A stretch of DNA of 63,665 nucleotides from Providencia sneebia DSM 19967 (GTDB lineage Bacteria; Pseudomonadota; Gammaproteobacteria; Enterobacterales; Enterobacteriaceae). The stretch covers positions 2,924,544 through 2,988,208 of the forward strand of contig NZ_CM001773.1 in NCBI RefSeq assembly GCF_000314895.2, in the 5' to 3' direction. Shown here piece by piece: positions 8,596-17,558 of the stretch. Within the stretch, counting starts at the first letter, position 1, and the number at the start of each line of letters is the position of its first letter. A model generated the notes under the pieces. The model worked only from the letters and a program-made list of their open reading frames with translations, ran no database searches and was not told where the DNA came from. The position numbers and the translations under genes are program-made.

Positions 8596-9224
8596 TATTG
8601 CAGTTTAACTCCAGCTGGCGCAGCTGCTTTAGCGTCATCTTGATATTGTTGATTTAGCATTGAACGTCTTTCAATTTCGTATTGTTGCAGCATTGAGTTA
8701 ATACGCTGATTTTGTTGCTCAACCTGTTGCATTTGCTGCTCATTTCCAAAGAATTGACCATCCGCAATATTCAAGCTAACAGGTGCACCAGTCCCAGCTG
8801 GAATGGTATTGAATACAGGTTCATCAATAACTGAATCAATAGAATTACTTTGATTGTATTGCTGTACCCCTACGATGACAGCGAGAGACACACATGCTGC
8901 AACACCAATTTGAGTAATTTGACTTGCCCATGGGCGAACTTTTTGCCAGAAAGGCATACCACTCCATGTTGCAGGTTCAGGTTGTGATTCAACAACTACC
9001 TGAGGATTTATTTGTACGACTTCTTTCTCTAATGCTGCTGCAACTTTACCCGCAATGTCAAAATTTAGAACATCTGGGGTTTCATTACGCAGAGTATCAC
9101 GGATAAGATGATAGCTCTCCCAACGTTTTTGTAACGTTGAATCACGTGAAATGGCATTTATTAGTTCTACATCTAGAACTTCGCCATCCATCATTGCGGA
9201 AAGTTTCTCTCTTTGCATGCCCAA
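8595..9224 (-). CDS. rseA: RseA, anti-sigma-E factor
   Basis: 209 residues. The N-terminal cytoplasmic sigma-binding domain begins MQREKLSAMMDGE. There is one transmembrane helix around residues 105-122 (ITQIGVAACVSLAVIVGV) and a periplasmic, glutamine-rich tail that is the target of DegS and RseB. A short in-frame extension before the usual Met (MGMQREK) makes either of two ATGs possible. RseA holds RpoE inactive at the membrane until envelope stress triggers stepwise proteolysis (DegS, RseP, ClpXP). It lies 92 bases after rpoE. Confidence 0.95.
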   Translation of the reverse strand: MGMQREKLSAMMDGEVLDVELINAISRDSTLQKRWESYHLIRDTLRNETPDVLNFDIAGKVAAALEKEVVQINPQVVVESQPEPATWSGMPFWQKVRPWASQITQIGVAACVSLAVIVGVQQYNQSNSIDSVIDEPVFNTIPAGTGAPVSLNIADGQFFGNEQQMQQVEQQNQRINSMLQQYEIERRSMLNQQYQDDAKAAAPAGVKLQ

Positions 9225-9316
9225 ATACCTTCAGTTAATTGCATCAAATGACAGTTAAATTCACTGATTAACCACTTATTGATAACCTTCAAATTCACCA
9301 ATAAATGCCCAAAATA

Positions 9317-9895
9317 TTAATGCTGTTGAACCAGTGGCTGTACTTTATTATCTATCGCTTCCCGAGCCCTAAAGATACGCGAGCGTACAGTGCCTACAGG
9401 GCAATCCATAATCTCAGCAATCTCTTCGTAACTTAGACCATCAAGTTCCCTAAGGGTTATCGCCATTCTCAAGTCTTCAGGTAACGATTCTATGGTACGA
9501 AAAACGACTTTTCTTAATTCTTCAGACAACATTAAGTTCTCTGGGTTCGAAATTTCTTTTAAGGCGCTAGCTGTTTCATAGTTTTCTGCATCACTCGCTT
9601 CAAGGTCTGACGCGGGTGGGCGTCTATCTTGCGCGACTATATAATTTTTAGCCGTGTTCACTGCAATGCGATATAGCCACGTGTAAAACGCGCTATCACC
9701 ACGAAACGATCCAATTGCACGATAAGCTTTGATAAACGACTCCTGCGCAACATCAGGAACATCAGCTTGTGGTACATAACGGGAAATCAAACTTGCAACT
9801 TTATGTTGGTACTTAATCACCAACAAGTTGAATGCTTTTTGATCGCCCTTTTGGACTTTTTCGACCAACATCTGGTCTGTTAATTGCTCGCTCAT
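9317..9895 (-). CDS. rpoE: RpoE, extracytoplasmic stress sigma factor (sigma-24)
   Basis: 192 residues, near identical to E. coli RpoE: 'MSEQLTDQMLVEKVQKGDQ' start, region 2 (YQHKVASLISRYVP, ESFIKAYRAIGSFRGDSAFYTWLYRIA split across 35-80) and region 4 helix-turn-helix (LRELDGLSYEEIAEIMDCP, VRSRIFRARE). It directs transcription of envelope-stress genes. It heads the leftward operon with rseA, rseB and rseC and has its own sigma-E-type promoter at 9971-9999, consistent with autoregulation. It is divergent from nadB, as in E. coli. Confidence 0.97.
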   Translation of the reverse strand: MSEQLTDQMLVEKVQKGDQKAFNLLVIKYQHKVASLISRYVPQADVPDVAQESFIKAYRAIGSFRGDSAFYTWLYRIAVNTAKNYIVAQDRRPPASDLEASDAENYETASALKEISNPENLMLSEELRKVVFRTIESLPEDLRMAITLRELDGLSYEEIAEIMDCPVGTVRSRIFRAREAIDNKVQPLVQQH

Positions 9896-9970
9896 TCCTG
9901 GGAAAATCTCCCGAACTCAGGCTGTAAATTTTTTAAATTGATCATGAATCTATTCCTAAAGCAAGCGTTA

Positions 9971-9999
9971 CTTTGAGTAATAAAAACAACTGAAGTTCA
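9971..9999 (-). promoter_or_regulatory. Sigma-E-dependent promoter of rpoE
   Basis: On the minus strand TGAACTT is followed by exactly 16 bases and TCAAAG. This fits the sigma-E consensus (GGAACTT, 15-17 bases, TCAAA) except for the first G. It stands about 76 bases upstream of the rpoE start and explains autoregulation. Confidence 0.75.
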
Positions 10000-10309
10000 A
10001 TTTAATACTTAAAAATAGTAAAAAACTTACAAATATAATGTTTTTTTACTGACGAATGATCCTAAAGATCGTAGTCATTTCATACTGTTGACTGGCCTAT
10101 TTCATCAAAAAAATTTTGAGTCATTACTGAACAACACAGTATCCGAATATGACGAAGATGACTTCATCCAGCATACAAGTTTATGCTAAACCGCGCCAAG
10201 TTCCTATCACGCTCAAGCACTTACTATGAACTTACATGAAAAGAATCTTAGAAGCTGTTTCACAAATAGCATTACCAAACGCGATAGGCTAACATGAAAC
10301 TTCCAATAT

Positions 10310-11941
10310 ATGCTAGATATGCAGACACTTATGAACAATTACACACAGCATTATACTGATGTTCTTATTATTGGTAGCGGTGTTGCGGGGCTTTCAGCCG
10401 CATTACGGCTCGCACCATTTCATCAAGTGACAATTCTTAGTAAAAGCGTACTAAAAGAAGGCGCATCATACTATGCCCAAGGGGGAATTGCCGCGGTCTT
10501 TAATGATACAGATAGCATTGAATCCCATGTTGAAGATACTTTAATTGCAGGTGCAGGGATCTGCGATAAAAGTGCTGTTGAATTCATTGCATCCAATGCA
10601 AAAACCTGTGTTCAGTGGCTAATTGACCAAGGTGTCATGTTTGATACCGAAGTCACTGAGTCAGGTGAAGTCCAGTATCACCTCACTCGAGAAGGCGGCC
10701 ATAGCCATAGGCGAATACTTCATCATGGTGATGCAACTGGAAAAGAAGTCGAAACCACTTTAGTCAACTTAGCTTTTTCTCATCCCAATATTCATATTAA
10801 AGAGCGTTATAACGCGGTAGATCTTATTCGATCTGATAAAATCGGCATCACTGGTGAACAAAGAATCGTCGGCGCTTATGTCTGGAATCGACAAAAAGAA
10901 CAAGTTGAAACTATTCGAGCTAAAACAATTATATTAGCAACAGGTGGCGCAGCAAAAGTCTATCAATATACCACTAATCCTGATATCTCATCCGGTGATG
11001 GCATTGCAATGGCTTGGCGTATCGGCTGTAGTGTCGCTAACCTCGAATTTAATCAATTTCACCCAACCTGTTTATTTCATCCGCAAGCCCGTAATTTTTT
11101 ACTAACAGAAGCATTACGCGGTGAAGGTGCTTATTTGAAACGGCCTGATGGCAGTAGATTTATGCCGGATTATGATGCCCGAGGTGAATTAGCTCCGCGG
11201 GATATTGTTGCCAGAGCAATCGATCACGAAATGAAACGACTTGGTGCTGATTGCATGTATCTTGATATCAGCCATAAGCCCGCTGAATTTATCCAAAGTC
11301 ATTTCCCCAATATTTATGCTAAGTTAATTTCACTAGGGCTTGATCTCACTAAAGAACCTATCCCGATTGTTCCTGCCGCCCATTACACCTGCGGAGGCGT
11401 AAGAGTTAACCAAGTTGGTATGACTGATATTGACAATCTCTATGCCATTGGCGAGGTCAGCTATACCGGTTTACATGGTGCAAACCGTATGGCATCTAAT
11501 TCATTATTAGAATGTTTAGTCTATGGTTGGTCAGCAGCGGAACATATCACTGCAACAATTTCACAAGTCGAAGAAGTCCCAGAGCTTCCCAATTGGGATG
11601 AAAGCCGTGTTCATAATTCTGATGAACAAGTCGTTATCCAACATAACTGGCATGAACTTCGTTTATTTATGTGGGATTACATGGGAATTGTGAGGACGAA
11701 TAAACGATTAGAGCGCGCATTAAATCGTATCCATTTATTGCAGCAAGAAATTCATGACTACTATGCTAATTTCCGTATTTCCAATAATTTATTAGAACTT
11801 AGAAATTTAGTGCAAGTTGCTGAATTAATGGTGTTATGCGCCCTCGAACGCAAAGAAAGTCGCGGATTACATTACACATTAGATTATCCAGAACAGCACG
11901 AATATTCAGAACCAACGATTTTATATCCAAATACTCACTAA
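10310..11941 (+). CDS. nadB: L-aspartate oxidase
   Basis: Makes iminoaspartate from L-aspartate, the first step of de novo NAD synthesis; the product passes to quinolinate synthase NadA. The FAD-binding motif is near the start ([18 protein letters not shown]). Family signatures are [46 protein letters not shown] and [18 protein letters not shown]. The frame can start at ATG 10310, 10319 or 10331; the last gives 536 residues beginning [11 protein letters not shown] and fits the E. coli protein (540) best. The enzyme is cytoplasmic. It is divergent from rpoE, and a stem-loop terminator follows. Confidence 0.96.
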   Translation: MLDMQTLMNNYTQHYTDVLIIGSGVAGLSAALRLAPFHQVTILSKSVLKEGASYYAQGGIAAVFNDTDSIESHVEDTLIAGAGICDKSAVEFIASNAKTCVQWLIDQGVMFDTEVTESGEVQYHLTREGGHSHRRILHHGDATGKEVETTLVNLAFSHPNIHIKERYNAVDLIRSDKIGITGEQRIVGAYVWNRQKEQVETIRAKTIILATGGAAKVYQYTTNPDISSGDGIAMAWRIGCSVANLEFNQFHPTCLFHPQARNFLLTEALRGEGAYLKRPDGSRFMPDYDARGELAPRDIVARAIDHEMKRLGADCMYLDISHKPAEFIQSHFPNIYAKLISLGLDLTKEPIPIVPAAHYTCGGVRVNQVGMTDIDNLYAIGEVSYTGLHGANRMASNSLLECLVYGWSAAEHITATISQVEEVPELPNWDESRVHNSDEQVVIQHNWHELRLFMWDYMGIVRTNKRLERALNRIHLLQQEIHDYYANFRISNNLLELRNLVQVAELMVLCALERKESRGLHYTLDYPEQHEYSEPTILYPNTH

Positions 11942-11948
11942 ATTAATT

Positions 11949-11975
11949 AACATGCTGACTGACAATCAGCATGTT
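11949..11975 (+). terminator. Stem-loop after nadB
   Basis: AACATGCTGA (11949-11958) pairs with TCAGCATGTT (11966-11975) around a seven-base loop, followed by a weak T-rich stretch. It lies between nadB and the convergent trmN gene and probably serves both. Confidence 0.65.
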
Positions 11976-12021
11976 TCAATTATATTGTGATTGCATCATG
12001 ACTTACTCATGTATTAATTCA

Positions 12022-12756
12022 TCAATATTTTAAATAAAAATCGCGAATTAATTCCTGAAAAGCTGCCGTATAAACGTTATTTTCGTCTTTTAAGATCAAT
12101 GTTGAACACTGAGTTGGCGTTTCTTCTTTTTGTAATCCCAATAACATTCGATGAAAAGGTGTCGAGGGCTTATCTTGAATATTGACTCGATATGCCGTAA
12201 ACCAGCCACTATCCTGTGCCATTTGTTCTAGTTTTTGCCCCACTTCATAAGGTAATACCAAACAAAATAAGCCTTGATCCCTAAGACATTTTTTCGCACA
12301 TTCCAATAATGTTTCATGTGTCAATGTTGTGGTGTAACGAGCTTGATCACGCTGCTCATTACGGCAAGCAACTGCTGGCTCAAAATAAGGTGGATTACTA
12401 ACAATTAAATCATATTGGAAATCAAGTTGTTGACTAAAGGCCACAATATCTTGATTAACAACCCGCAACCTTTCTTGCCATTTTGATCCTTGAAAATTCT
12501 CTTGCGCTTGTTGTGCAGCATCACTATCTAATTCAACGGCATCAATCGTTAAATTGACATTTCTCTGAGCAAGCATTAATGCAATTAATCCACTACCACT
12601 GCCAATATCTAGCGCTTTTTTTGCAGTATAAACAGGTGCCCAAGCCCCTAATAAAACGCCATCCGTCCCCACCTTCATTGCACATTTTTCATGCCCAACA
12701 AAAAACTGCTTAAAAGTAAAACCACCTCTGCGATGGTTTTTTATTACATTGCTCAT
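12022..12756 (-). CDS. trmN: tRNA1(Val) (adenine(37)-N6)-methyltransferase
   Basis: 244 residues, the YfiC/TrmN6 family. It methylates N6 of A37 in tRNA1-Val using S-adenosylmethionine. Motif I is 'ALDIGSGSGLIALMLA' (about residues 48-63) and the catalytic amino-methyltransferase motif IV is 'DLIVSNPPYF' (NPPY, about 118-127). An acidic residue at the end of strand beta-2 (DAVELDSDA) would bind the ribose. It is convergent with nadB and followed on the right by an unrelated IclR-type gene. Confidence 0.94.
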   Translation of the reverse strand: MSNVIKNHRRGGFTFKQFFVGHEKCAMKVGTDGVLLGAWAPVYTAKKALDIGSGSGLIALMLAQRNVNLTIDAVELDSDAAQQAQENFQGSKWQERLRVVNQDIVAFSQQLDFQYDLIVSNPPYFEPAVACRNEQRDQARYTTTLTHETLLECAKKCLRDQGLFCLVLPYEVGQKLEQMAQDSGWFTAYRVNIQDKPSTPFHRMLLGLQKEETPTQCSTLILKDENNVYTAAFQELIRDFYLKY

Positions 12757-12914
12757 TCGCCCACTCTAAAGAAAATGCCATTTTCTAACCTTAAGTAAAA
12801 TGACAACGATAAAAGTAATAATGAATCACACTTCAAATAAAATAATTCTCGTATTATGAGAATTACATTTGAGTCATAAAATGTTAGCTGCTAAGTTCAA
12901 AAAAAGAGGTCACC

Positions 12915-13646
12915 ATGAATAGTATCAATAGAACATTGAATATTTTGTCTTATATCACGACAAACAAGCTTCCAGTTACACCACAAATGATATCTAAGGC
13001 TTTAAATATTCCTATATCCACTGTTTACCGATTATTAACCATTCTCATAAATTGGGAATTTATAACTTTTGCTAAACAATATGGTACTTATACAGTTGGT
13101 GCACAGAGTATTAAAACTCAAGATAAATATTATCACCATAGCTTATTAATGAGTGCATCAAAATCAGAATTACAAGTGCTCGGTAAAAAAACACAAGAAA
13201 CGGTCGCTATTATTACATCAAATTTATGTGAAACCATCTGTGTTGATATGGTTGAAAGTTCACAAGCACTGCGATGTTCTTTTGTTGTCGGGCGTGGTAA
13301 CACCTTAATAAAAGGTGCTAGTGCTAAAACTTTATTGGCATTTCGTGATCAAGATTATCAAGAATTAGTTTTTGAAACACATGGATCACAATTGAAAACG
13401 ACTGAAAGTCTACAGCAATTAAAACAAGCATTAACCCAAATTCGCCAACAGGGTTACGGCATGTCAATCAGTGAGATTGATGAAGGCGTTCTCGGTGTTG
13501 CTGCACCTATTTTTAAAGGGCAAGACATAATTGCTGTTATCTCAGTCATGGCGCCAGAATTTCGGTCAACACATCGCGTTAATGAATTTATTACTGATAC
13601 CTGCAAAGCCGCTCACAATATCACTAAATTAATTAATCAGGAGTAA
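12915..13646 (+). CDS. IclR-family transcriptional regulator
   Basis: 243 residues. The N-terminal winged helix-turn-helix (about residues 1-60; 'TPQMISKALNIPISTVYRLL') is followed by an IclR effector domain with family patterns such as 'KGASAKTLLAF', 'QGYGMSISEIDEGVLGVAAPIF' and 'VISVMAPEFR'. It has AAAGAGGT upstream of the ATG. It stops two bases before hutG, so it is almost certainly cotranscribed with it and probably controls it and perhaps the adjacent glutamate transporter. The effector is unknown; an intermediate of histidine breakdown would fit the context. Confidence 0.88.
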   Translation: MNSINRTLNILSYITTNKLPVTPQMISKALNIPISTVYRLLTILINWEFITFAKQYGTYTVGAQSIKTQDKYYHHSLLMSASKSELQVLGKKTQETVAIITSNLCETICVDMVESSQALRCSFVVGRGNTLIKGASAKTLLAFRDQDYQELVFETHGSQLKTTESLQQLKQALTQIRQQGYGMSISEIDEGVLGVAAPIFKGQDIIAVISVMAPEFRSTHRVNEFITDTCKAAHNITKLINQE

Positions 13647-13648
13647 TT

Positions 13649-14566
13649 ATGGCAGAACCGTTTATTTGGCAAGGCCGTACAGATGGTGATACCGAAGAAC
13701 ATTTACGTATTCATCAAGTGATGAACAAAATCATACCGGCAAAATTTGCTTTGCTTGGATTTGCTTCAGATGAAGGTGTAAAACGCAATAAAGGCAGACT
13801 TGGCGCAAAAGCAGGTCCGCAAGCGATTCGCCAACAACTTGCAGGCCTGCCTATACATCAATCTTTAGCCATTCGTGATGTCGGTACAGTTAGCTGTGAT
13901 GATGGCGACTTAGAGAAAGCACAGCGCCAGTTATCAGATGAAATCATTGATATTTTATCTCAGAACCAAACGCCAATTATTTTAGGCGGCGGTCATGAAG
14001 TTGCTTTTGCAAGCTTTCAAGGCTTATTTGATTTTGTATCACAAACACAGCCAAAAAAAGTTATTGGAATTATTAATTTTGATGCGCATTTTGATTTACG
14101 CTCTGCTCCGCAAGCCACATCAGGAACGCCATTTTTGCAATCCGCAAAATTATGTCAGCAACATGAACGCCCTTTCCACTATCTTTGTTTAGGCATTGCC
14201 GATCATGGAAATACCAAAATCTTATTTGATACGGCAGATCAATTGGGATGTCGTTATATTCGAGATAAAGCCCTAACGCAATCTCAATTACCTAATATCA
14301 TTCAACAGATCCAGCATTTTATTAATGAAGTGGATTACTTATATATCACCATAGACCTTGACGTATTTTCTGCATCAATTGCCCCTGGTGTTAGTGCTCC
14401 AGCACCAAAGGGAATTAGCGTAGAAATATTTGATGAATTATTTGCAGTTATTAAGGCTAGCGGAAAAATTAAAGTCTTTGATATCGCTGAATGTAATCCC
14501 GAGTTTGATATTGATAATCATACAGCAAAATTAGCCGCATATTTAATTTATCAATTTTTATTTTAA
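13649..14566 (+). CDS. hutG: Formimidoylglutamase
   Basis: 305 residues, ureohydrolase (arginase) fold. It hydrolyses N-formimidoyl-L-glutamate to glutamate and formamide, the last step of histidine use. Metal-binding motifs are all present: GGGHEVAF, the 'NFDAHFDLR' (DAHxD) motif and 'YITIDLDVFSASIAPGVSAPAP' (DxDxxxP region, split here for length). The usual hut partners (hutH, hutU, hutI) are not in the window. Instead it pairs with an IclR regulator upstream and gltS downstream. Agmatinase is the other candidate, but the overall sequence fits HutG better. Confidence 0.9.
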   Translation: MAEPFIWQGRTDGDTEEHLRIHQVMNKIIPAKFALLGFASDEGVKRNKGRLGAKAGPQAIRQQLAGLPIHQSLAIRDVGTVSCDDGDLEKAQRQLSDEIIDILSQNQTPIILGGGHEVAFASFQGLFDFVSQTQPKKVIGIINFDAHFDLRSAPQATSGTPFLQSAKLCQQHERPFHYLCLGIADHGNTKILFDTADQLGCRYIRDKALTQSQLPNIIQQIQHFINEVDYLYITIDLDVFSASIAPGVSAPAPKGISVEIFDELFAVIKASGKIKVFDIAECNPEFDIDNHTAKLAAYLIYQFLF

Positions 14567-14652
14567 AAATAACAATTTAACAAGAAAAACCATAATAAAC
14601 AGTAAAGTAAAAACCAAAAATTAATATTTATCATTAAAAATACAGCATTTAG

Positions 14653-14774
14653 ACCTTGAATTTCTTGTTAGTGCAAGGCGGCAAACGCGCGAGATCCTAG
14701 GAGCATACATAAGTATGTGACTAGGGCGAGCAAGAGCAGCCAACGCGGCTATAGCAAGAAAGGCAACGGTATAA
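14653..14774. repeat. ERIC-like intergenic repeat
   Basis: About 120 bases forming an imperfect palindrome (outer arms TTTCTTG and CAAGAAA). The core 'GATCCTAGGAGCATACATAA' / 'GTATGTGACTAGGGCGAGC' matches the enterobacterial repetitive intergenic consensus, including the region used for the common ERIC typing primers. It lies between hutG and gltS, where it could form a stable RNA hairpin and affect message stability. Confidence 0.85.
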
Positions 14775-14793
14775 ATTTATTCAGGGGAAAAGC

Positions 14794-15999
14794 ATGACAC
14801 TACACCTAGACACCTTAACGACATTGCTACTCACAGTATTATGCCTGCTTATGGGCATACACTTAAAAAAACGTATTGAATGGCTACAGCATTTTTGTAT
14901 TCCCTCACCTGTTATTGGTGGTTTTCTTATCAGTTTAATTATTTGGGGACTAAAATCCTTCAACCTTGCTGAAATTAATTTCGACACCAGTTTACAGACA
15001 TTCTTAATGGTGGCATTTTTCACCACAATTGGTATTGATGGAAGTTTCCGTATTTTAAGAAGTGGTGGACGCCTGCTTTTCACTTACCTTTTCATTTGCT
15101 GGTTTATTGTCATCCTACAAGATAGCTTTGGTGCTGGACTTGCTCATATGCTGGGAATTGAACCTGTCATTGGCATTATGGCTGGGGGAGTGTCATTAAC
15201 GGGTGGTCATGGTGGTGCTGCAGCATTTGGTGGCATGGCTGAATCTCTTGGCGTTCAATCGGCTACTGTTGCAGCGATTGCAGCGGCTACCTTTGGACTT
15301 ATTACAGGCAGCTTACTTGGTGGTCCTGTCGCTTCTTTTTTAATCAAAAAATTCAATGTGCGTATTCAAGCTGATGAAACTGTTTCTAGCCCTAAAATGA
15401 CAGAAACCATTGCAGGAAAAATTGATTCCATTGATGCGCATGCTTTTTTAAAAATGCTCGCCTTAGTACTTGGTATTATGGTAATTGGTCAATTTGCATC
15501 TGCTCAGTTTACTAAAGCAACGGGCTTTTCTCTTCCGAGTTATGTTGGAGCAATGATTATTGCTATTGTTATTCGCAACATTAATGATCAAGTAAATTTC
15601 TTTAAAATTAACCAAAAATCCGTTGATTTAATTTCAGAAGTTTCTTTAGGTTTATTCTTAACAATGGCCATGATGTCCTTAAAAATCTGGGAACTTAAGG
15701 ATGTTGCTTTACCACTCTTTATTATTTTGTTTGCTCAGGTTGTTCTATTGGTTCTATTAGTCATATTCGTTATCTTTAGATTATTAGGCAAAAACTATGA
15801 TGCCGCAGTAATGTGCGCAGGTTTATTAGGGCATGGTCTAGGTGCAACACCGAATGCCATGGCGAACATGTCATCCGTTTGTGAGCGCTACAAACATGTT
15901 TCGATGAAAGCATTCATGATAGTGCCTTTAAGCGGTGCAGTACTGATTGATCTAGTTGGTATCCCATATCATACATGGCTAATTAATATATTAAGTTAA
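14794..15999 (+). CDS. gltS: Sodium/glutamate symporter
   Basis: 401 residues, the GltS family (ESS). It imports glutamate with sodium across the inner membrane. About ten hydrophobic segments are visible. The paired glycine-rich re-entrant motifs typical of GltS are 'GVSLTGGHGGAAAFGGMA' (about 129-146) and 'CAGLLGHGLGATPNAMANM' (about 348-366). It lies downstream of hutG across an ERIC-like repeat; transport and catabolism both concern glutamate, so functional linkage is possible. A stem-loop terminator follows. Confidence 0.95.
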   Translation: MTLHLDTLTTLLLTVLCLLMGIHLKKRIEWLQHFCIPSPVIGGFLISLIIWGLKSFNLAEINFDTSLQTFLMVAFFTTIGIDGSFRILRSGGRLLFTYLFICWFIVILQDSFGAGLAHMLGIEPVIGIMAGGVSLTGGHGGAAAFGGMAESLGVQSATVAAIAAATFGLITGSLLGGPVASFLIKKFNVRIQADETVSSPKMTETIAGKIDSIDAHAFLKMLALVLGIMVIGQFASAQFTKATGFSLPSYVGAMIIAIVIRNINDQVNFFKINQKSVDLISEVSLGLFLTMAMMSLKIWELKDVALPLFIILFAQVVLLVLLVIFVIFRLLGKNYDAAVMCAGLLGHGLGATPNAMANMSSVCERYKHVSMKAFMIVPLSGAVLIDLVGIPYHTWLINILS

Positions 16000-16006
16000 T
16001 CTTTAA

Positions 16007-16033
16007 GGTGCTTTCTTCCTATAAGAAAGCACC
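16007..16033 (+). terminator. Stem-loop terminator after gltS
   Basis: GGTGCTTTCTT (16007-16017) pairs perfectly with AAGAAAGCACC (16023-16033) around a five-base loop. Only a short T-rich stretch follows, so it may be a weak terminator or a 3'-end stabiliser. Confidence 0.7.
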
Positions 16034-16146
16034 ATTTATCATGATATTACTGCCCGTTAATATCTAAAACGGGTACACTCTACTAAATTTCAAATGAACA
16101 ATTTGGCTAACCTGTTTATAATCAGCGCCCCAAATAGAGGTATATC

Positions 16147-17487
16147 ATGACTGCAACCACATTTTCTGAACTAGAATTAGATGAAAGCCTAATTAACGCG
16201 CTGGCAGATAAAGGCTATGAGCGCCCAACAGCAATACAGGCTTCGGCTATCCCTCCTGCTATGGATGGACGTGACGTTTTAGGTTCAGCACCCACTGGTA
16301 CAGGAAAAACGGCTGCGTTTTTACTACCAGCTATTCAACACTTACTTGATTTTCCAAGAAAAAAATCAGGTCCTCCACGCGTACTTGTGGTAACACCAAC
16401 GCGTGAACTCGCAATGCAGGTTGCAGATCAAGCAAAAGAGCTGTGCAAATATAATCATCTCGACATTGCCACAATTACAGGTGGTGTCGCTTATATGAAT
16501 CATGCAGAAGTTTTCAGTGAAAACCAAGATATTGTGGTCGCAACAACGGGTCGCTTGCTTCAATATATCAAAGAAGAAAACTTTGATTGTCGCGCTGTAG
16601 AGATCCTGATCCTCGATGAAGCTGACCGTATGCTTGATATGGGTTTTGCTAATGATATTGAAACCATTGCAGGAGAAACTCGTTGGCGCAAACAGACCAT
16701 GCTATTTTCTGCAACATTAGAAGGTGAAGCAATCCGTGATTTTGCCGAGCGCCTTTTAGAAGATCCTATCGAGCTTGATGCAGATCCATCTCGTCGTGAG
16801 CGTAAAAAAATCCAACAGTTTTATTATCGTGCAGATAATCTAGAACATAAAGTTGCTCTTTTGCGCCATTTGATAAATCAAGAAGACGTCACTAAATCTA
16901 TCGTTTTCGTTCGTAAACGTGAGCGAGTTCGTGAAGTTGTACAATGGTTACGTGAAGCTGGCATTGAGCCTTGCTACCTTGAAGGTGAAATGGTACAAGC
17001 AAAACGTAATGAAGCTGTGCGCCGTTTATCATCAGGGCAAGTTAAAGTCCTTGTGGCAACTGATGTCGCCTCCCGTGGGCTAGACATTGATAATGTTAGC
17101 CATGTCTTCAACTTTGATATGCCACGTACCGCTGATGTTTACTTGCACCGGATTGGTCGTACAGGCCGTGCAGGCCGCAAAGGCACTGCTATTTCTCTTG
17201 TCGAATCACATGATTATCCATTACTCGGTAAAGTAACACGTTACATTGAGGATACAATCAAAATTCGTGTTATTGACTCTTTACGCCCAACAACTAAAGC
17301 GCCTTCAGAAGCGATGCTGAATAATCCAAAACCATCTAAGAAAGTGTTAGCAAAGCGTAAAGAGAAGAAAAAAGCCGAAGAGAGTAAAAAGAAAGAAAAA
17401 GTCCGTCTGCGCGATAAAAAGAATATTGGTAAACGTCGTAAATCTTCTGGCGCAACTGAATCACAACAGACGAATAAAACAGAATAA
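16147..17487 (+). CDS. srmB: ATP-dependent RNA helicase SrmB
   Basis: 446 residues, DEAD-box helicase acting in early assembly of the 50S ribosomal subunit. All motifs are visible: Q motif (PTAIQASAIP), motif I (APTGTGKTAAF), Ia (PTRELAMQ), motif II (LDEADRMLDMG), motif III (SATLEG), motif V (ATDVASRGLDI) and motif VI (HRIGRTGRAGRKG). The last 60 residues are a lysine/arginine-rich tail typical of SrmB. It lies beside trmN as in E. coli, although hutG/gltS are interposed here. Confidence 0.96.
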   Translation: MTATTFSELELDESLINALADKGYERPTAIQASAIPPAMDGRDVLGSAPTGTGKTAAFLLPAIQHLLDFPRKKSGPPRVLVVTPTRELAMQVADQAKELCKYNHLDIATITGGVAYMNHAEVFSENQDIVVATTGRLLQYIKEENFDCRAVEILILDEADRMLDMGFANDIETIAGETRWRKQTMLFSATLEGEAIRDFAERLLEDPIELDADPSRRERKKIQQFYYRADNLEHKVALLRHLINQEDVTKSIVFVRKRERVREVVQWLREAGIEPCYLEGEMVQAKRNEAVRRLSSGQVKVLVATDVASRGLDIDNVSHVFNFDMPRTADVYLHRIGRTGRAGRKGTAISLVESHDYPLLGKVTRYIEDTIKIRVIDSLRPTTKAPSEAMLNNPKPSKKVLAKRKEKKKAEESKKKEKVRLRDKKNIGKRRKSSGATESQQTNKTE

Positions 17488-17512
17488 TTTTATTCCACTG
17501 TGAGATTAATGC

Positions 17513-17543
17513 AAAAAAGGGAATAGATATGTTCCCTTTTTAA
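17513..17543. terminator. Bidirectional terminator between srmB and the lipase-like gene
   Basis: AAAAAGGGAA pairs with TTCCCTTTTT around an ATAGATATG-type loop. A-runs on the left and T-runs on the right allow termination of both convergent genes. Confidence 0.8.
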
Positions 17544-17558
17544 TATTCAATTATCGTT

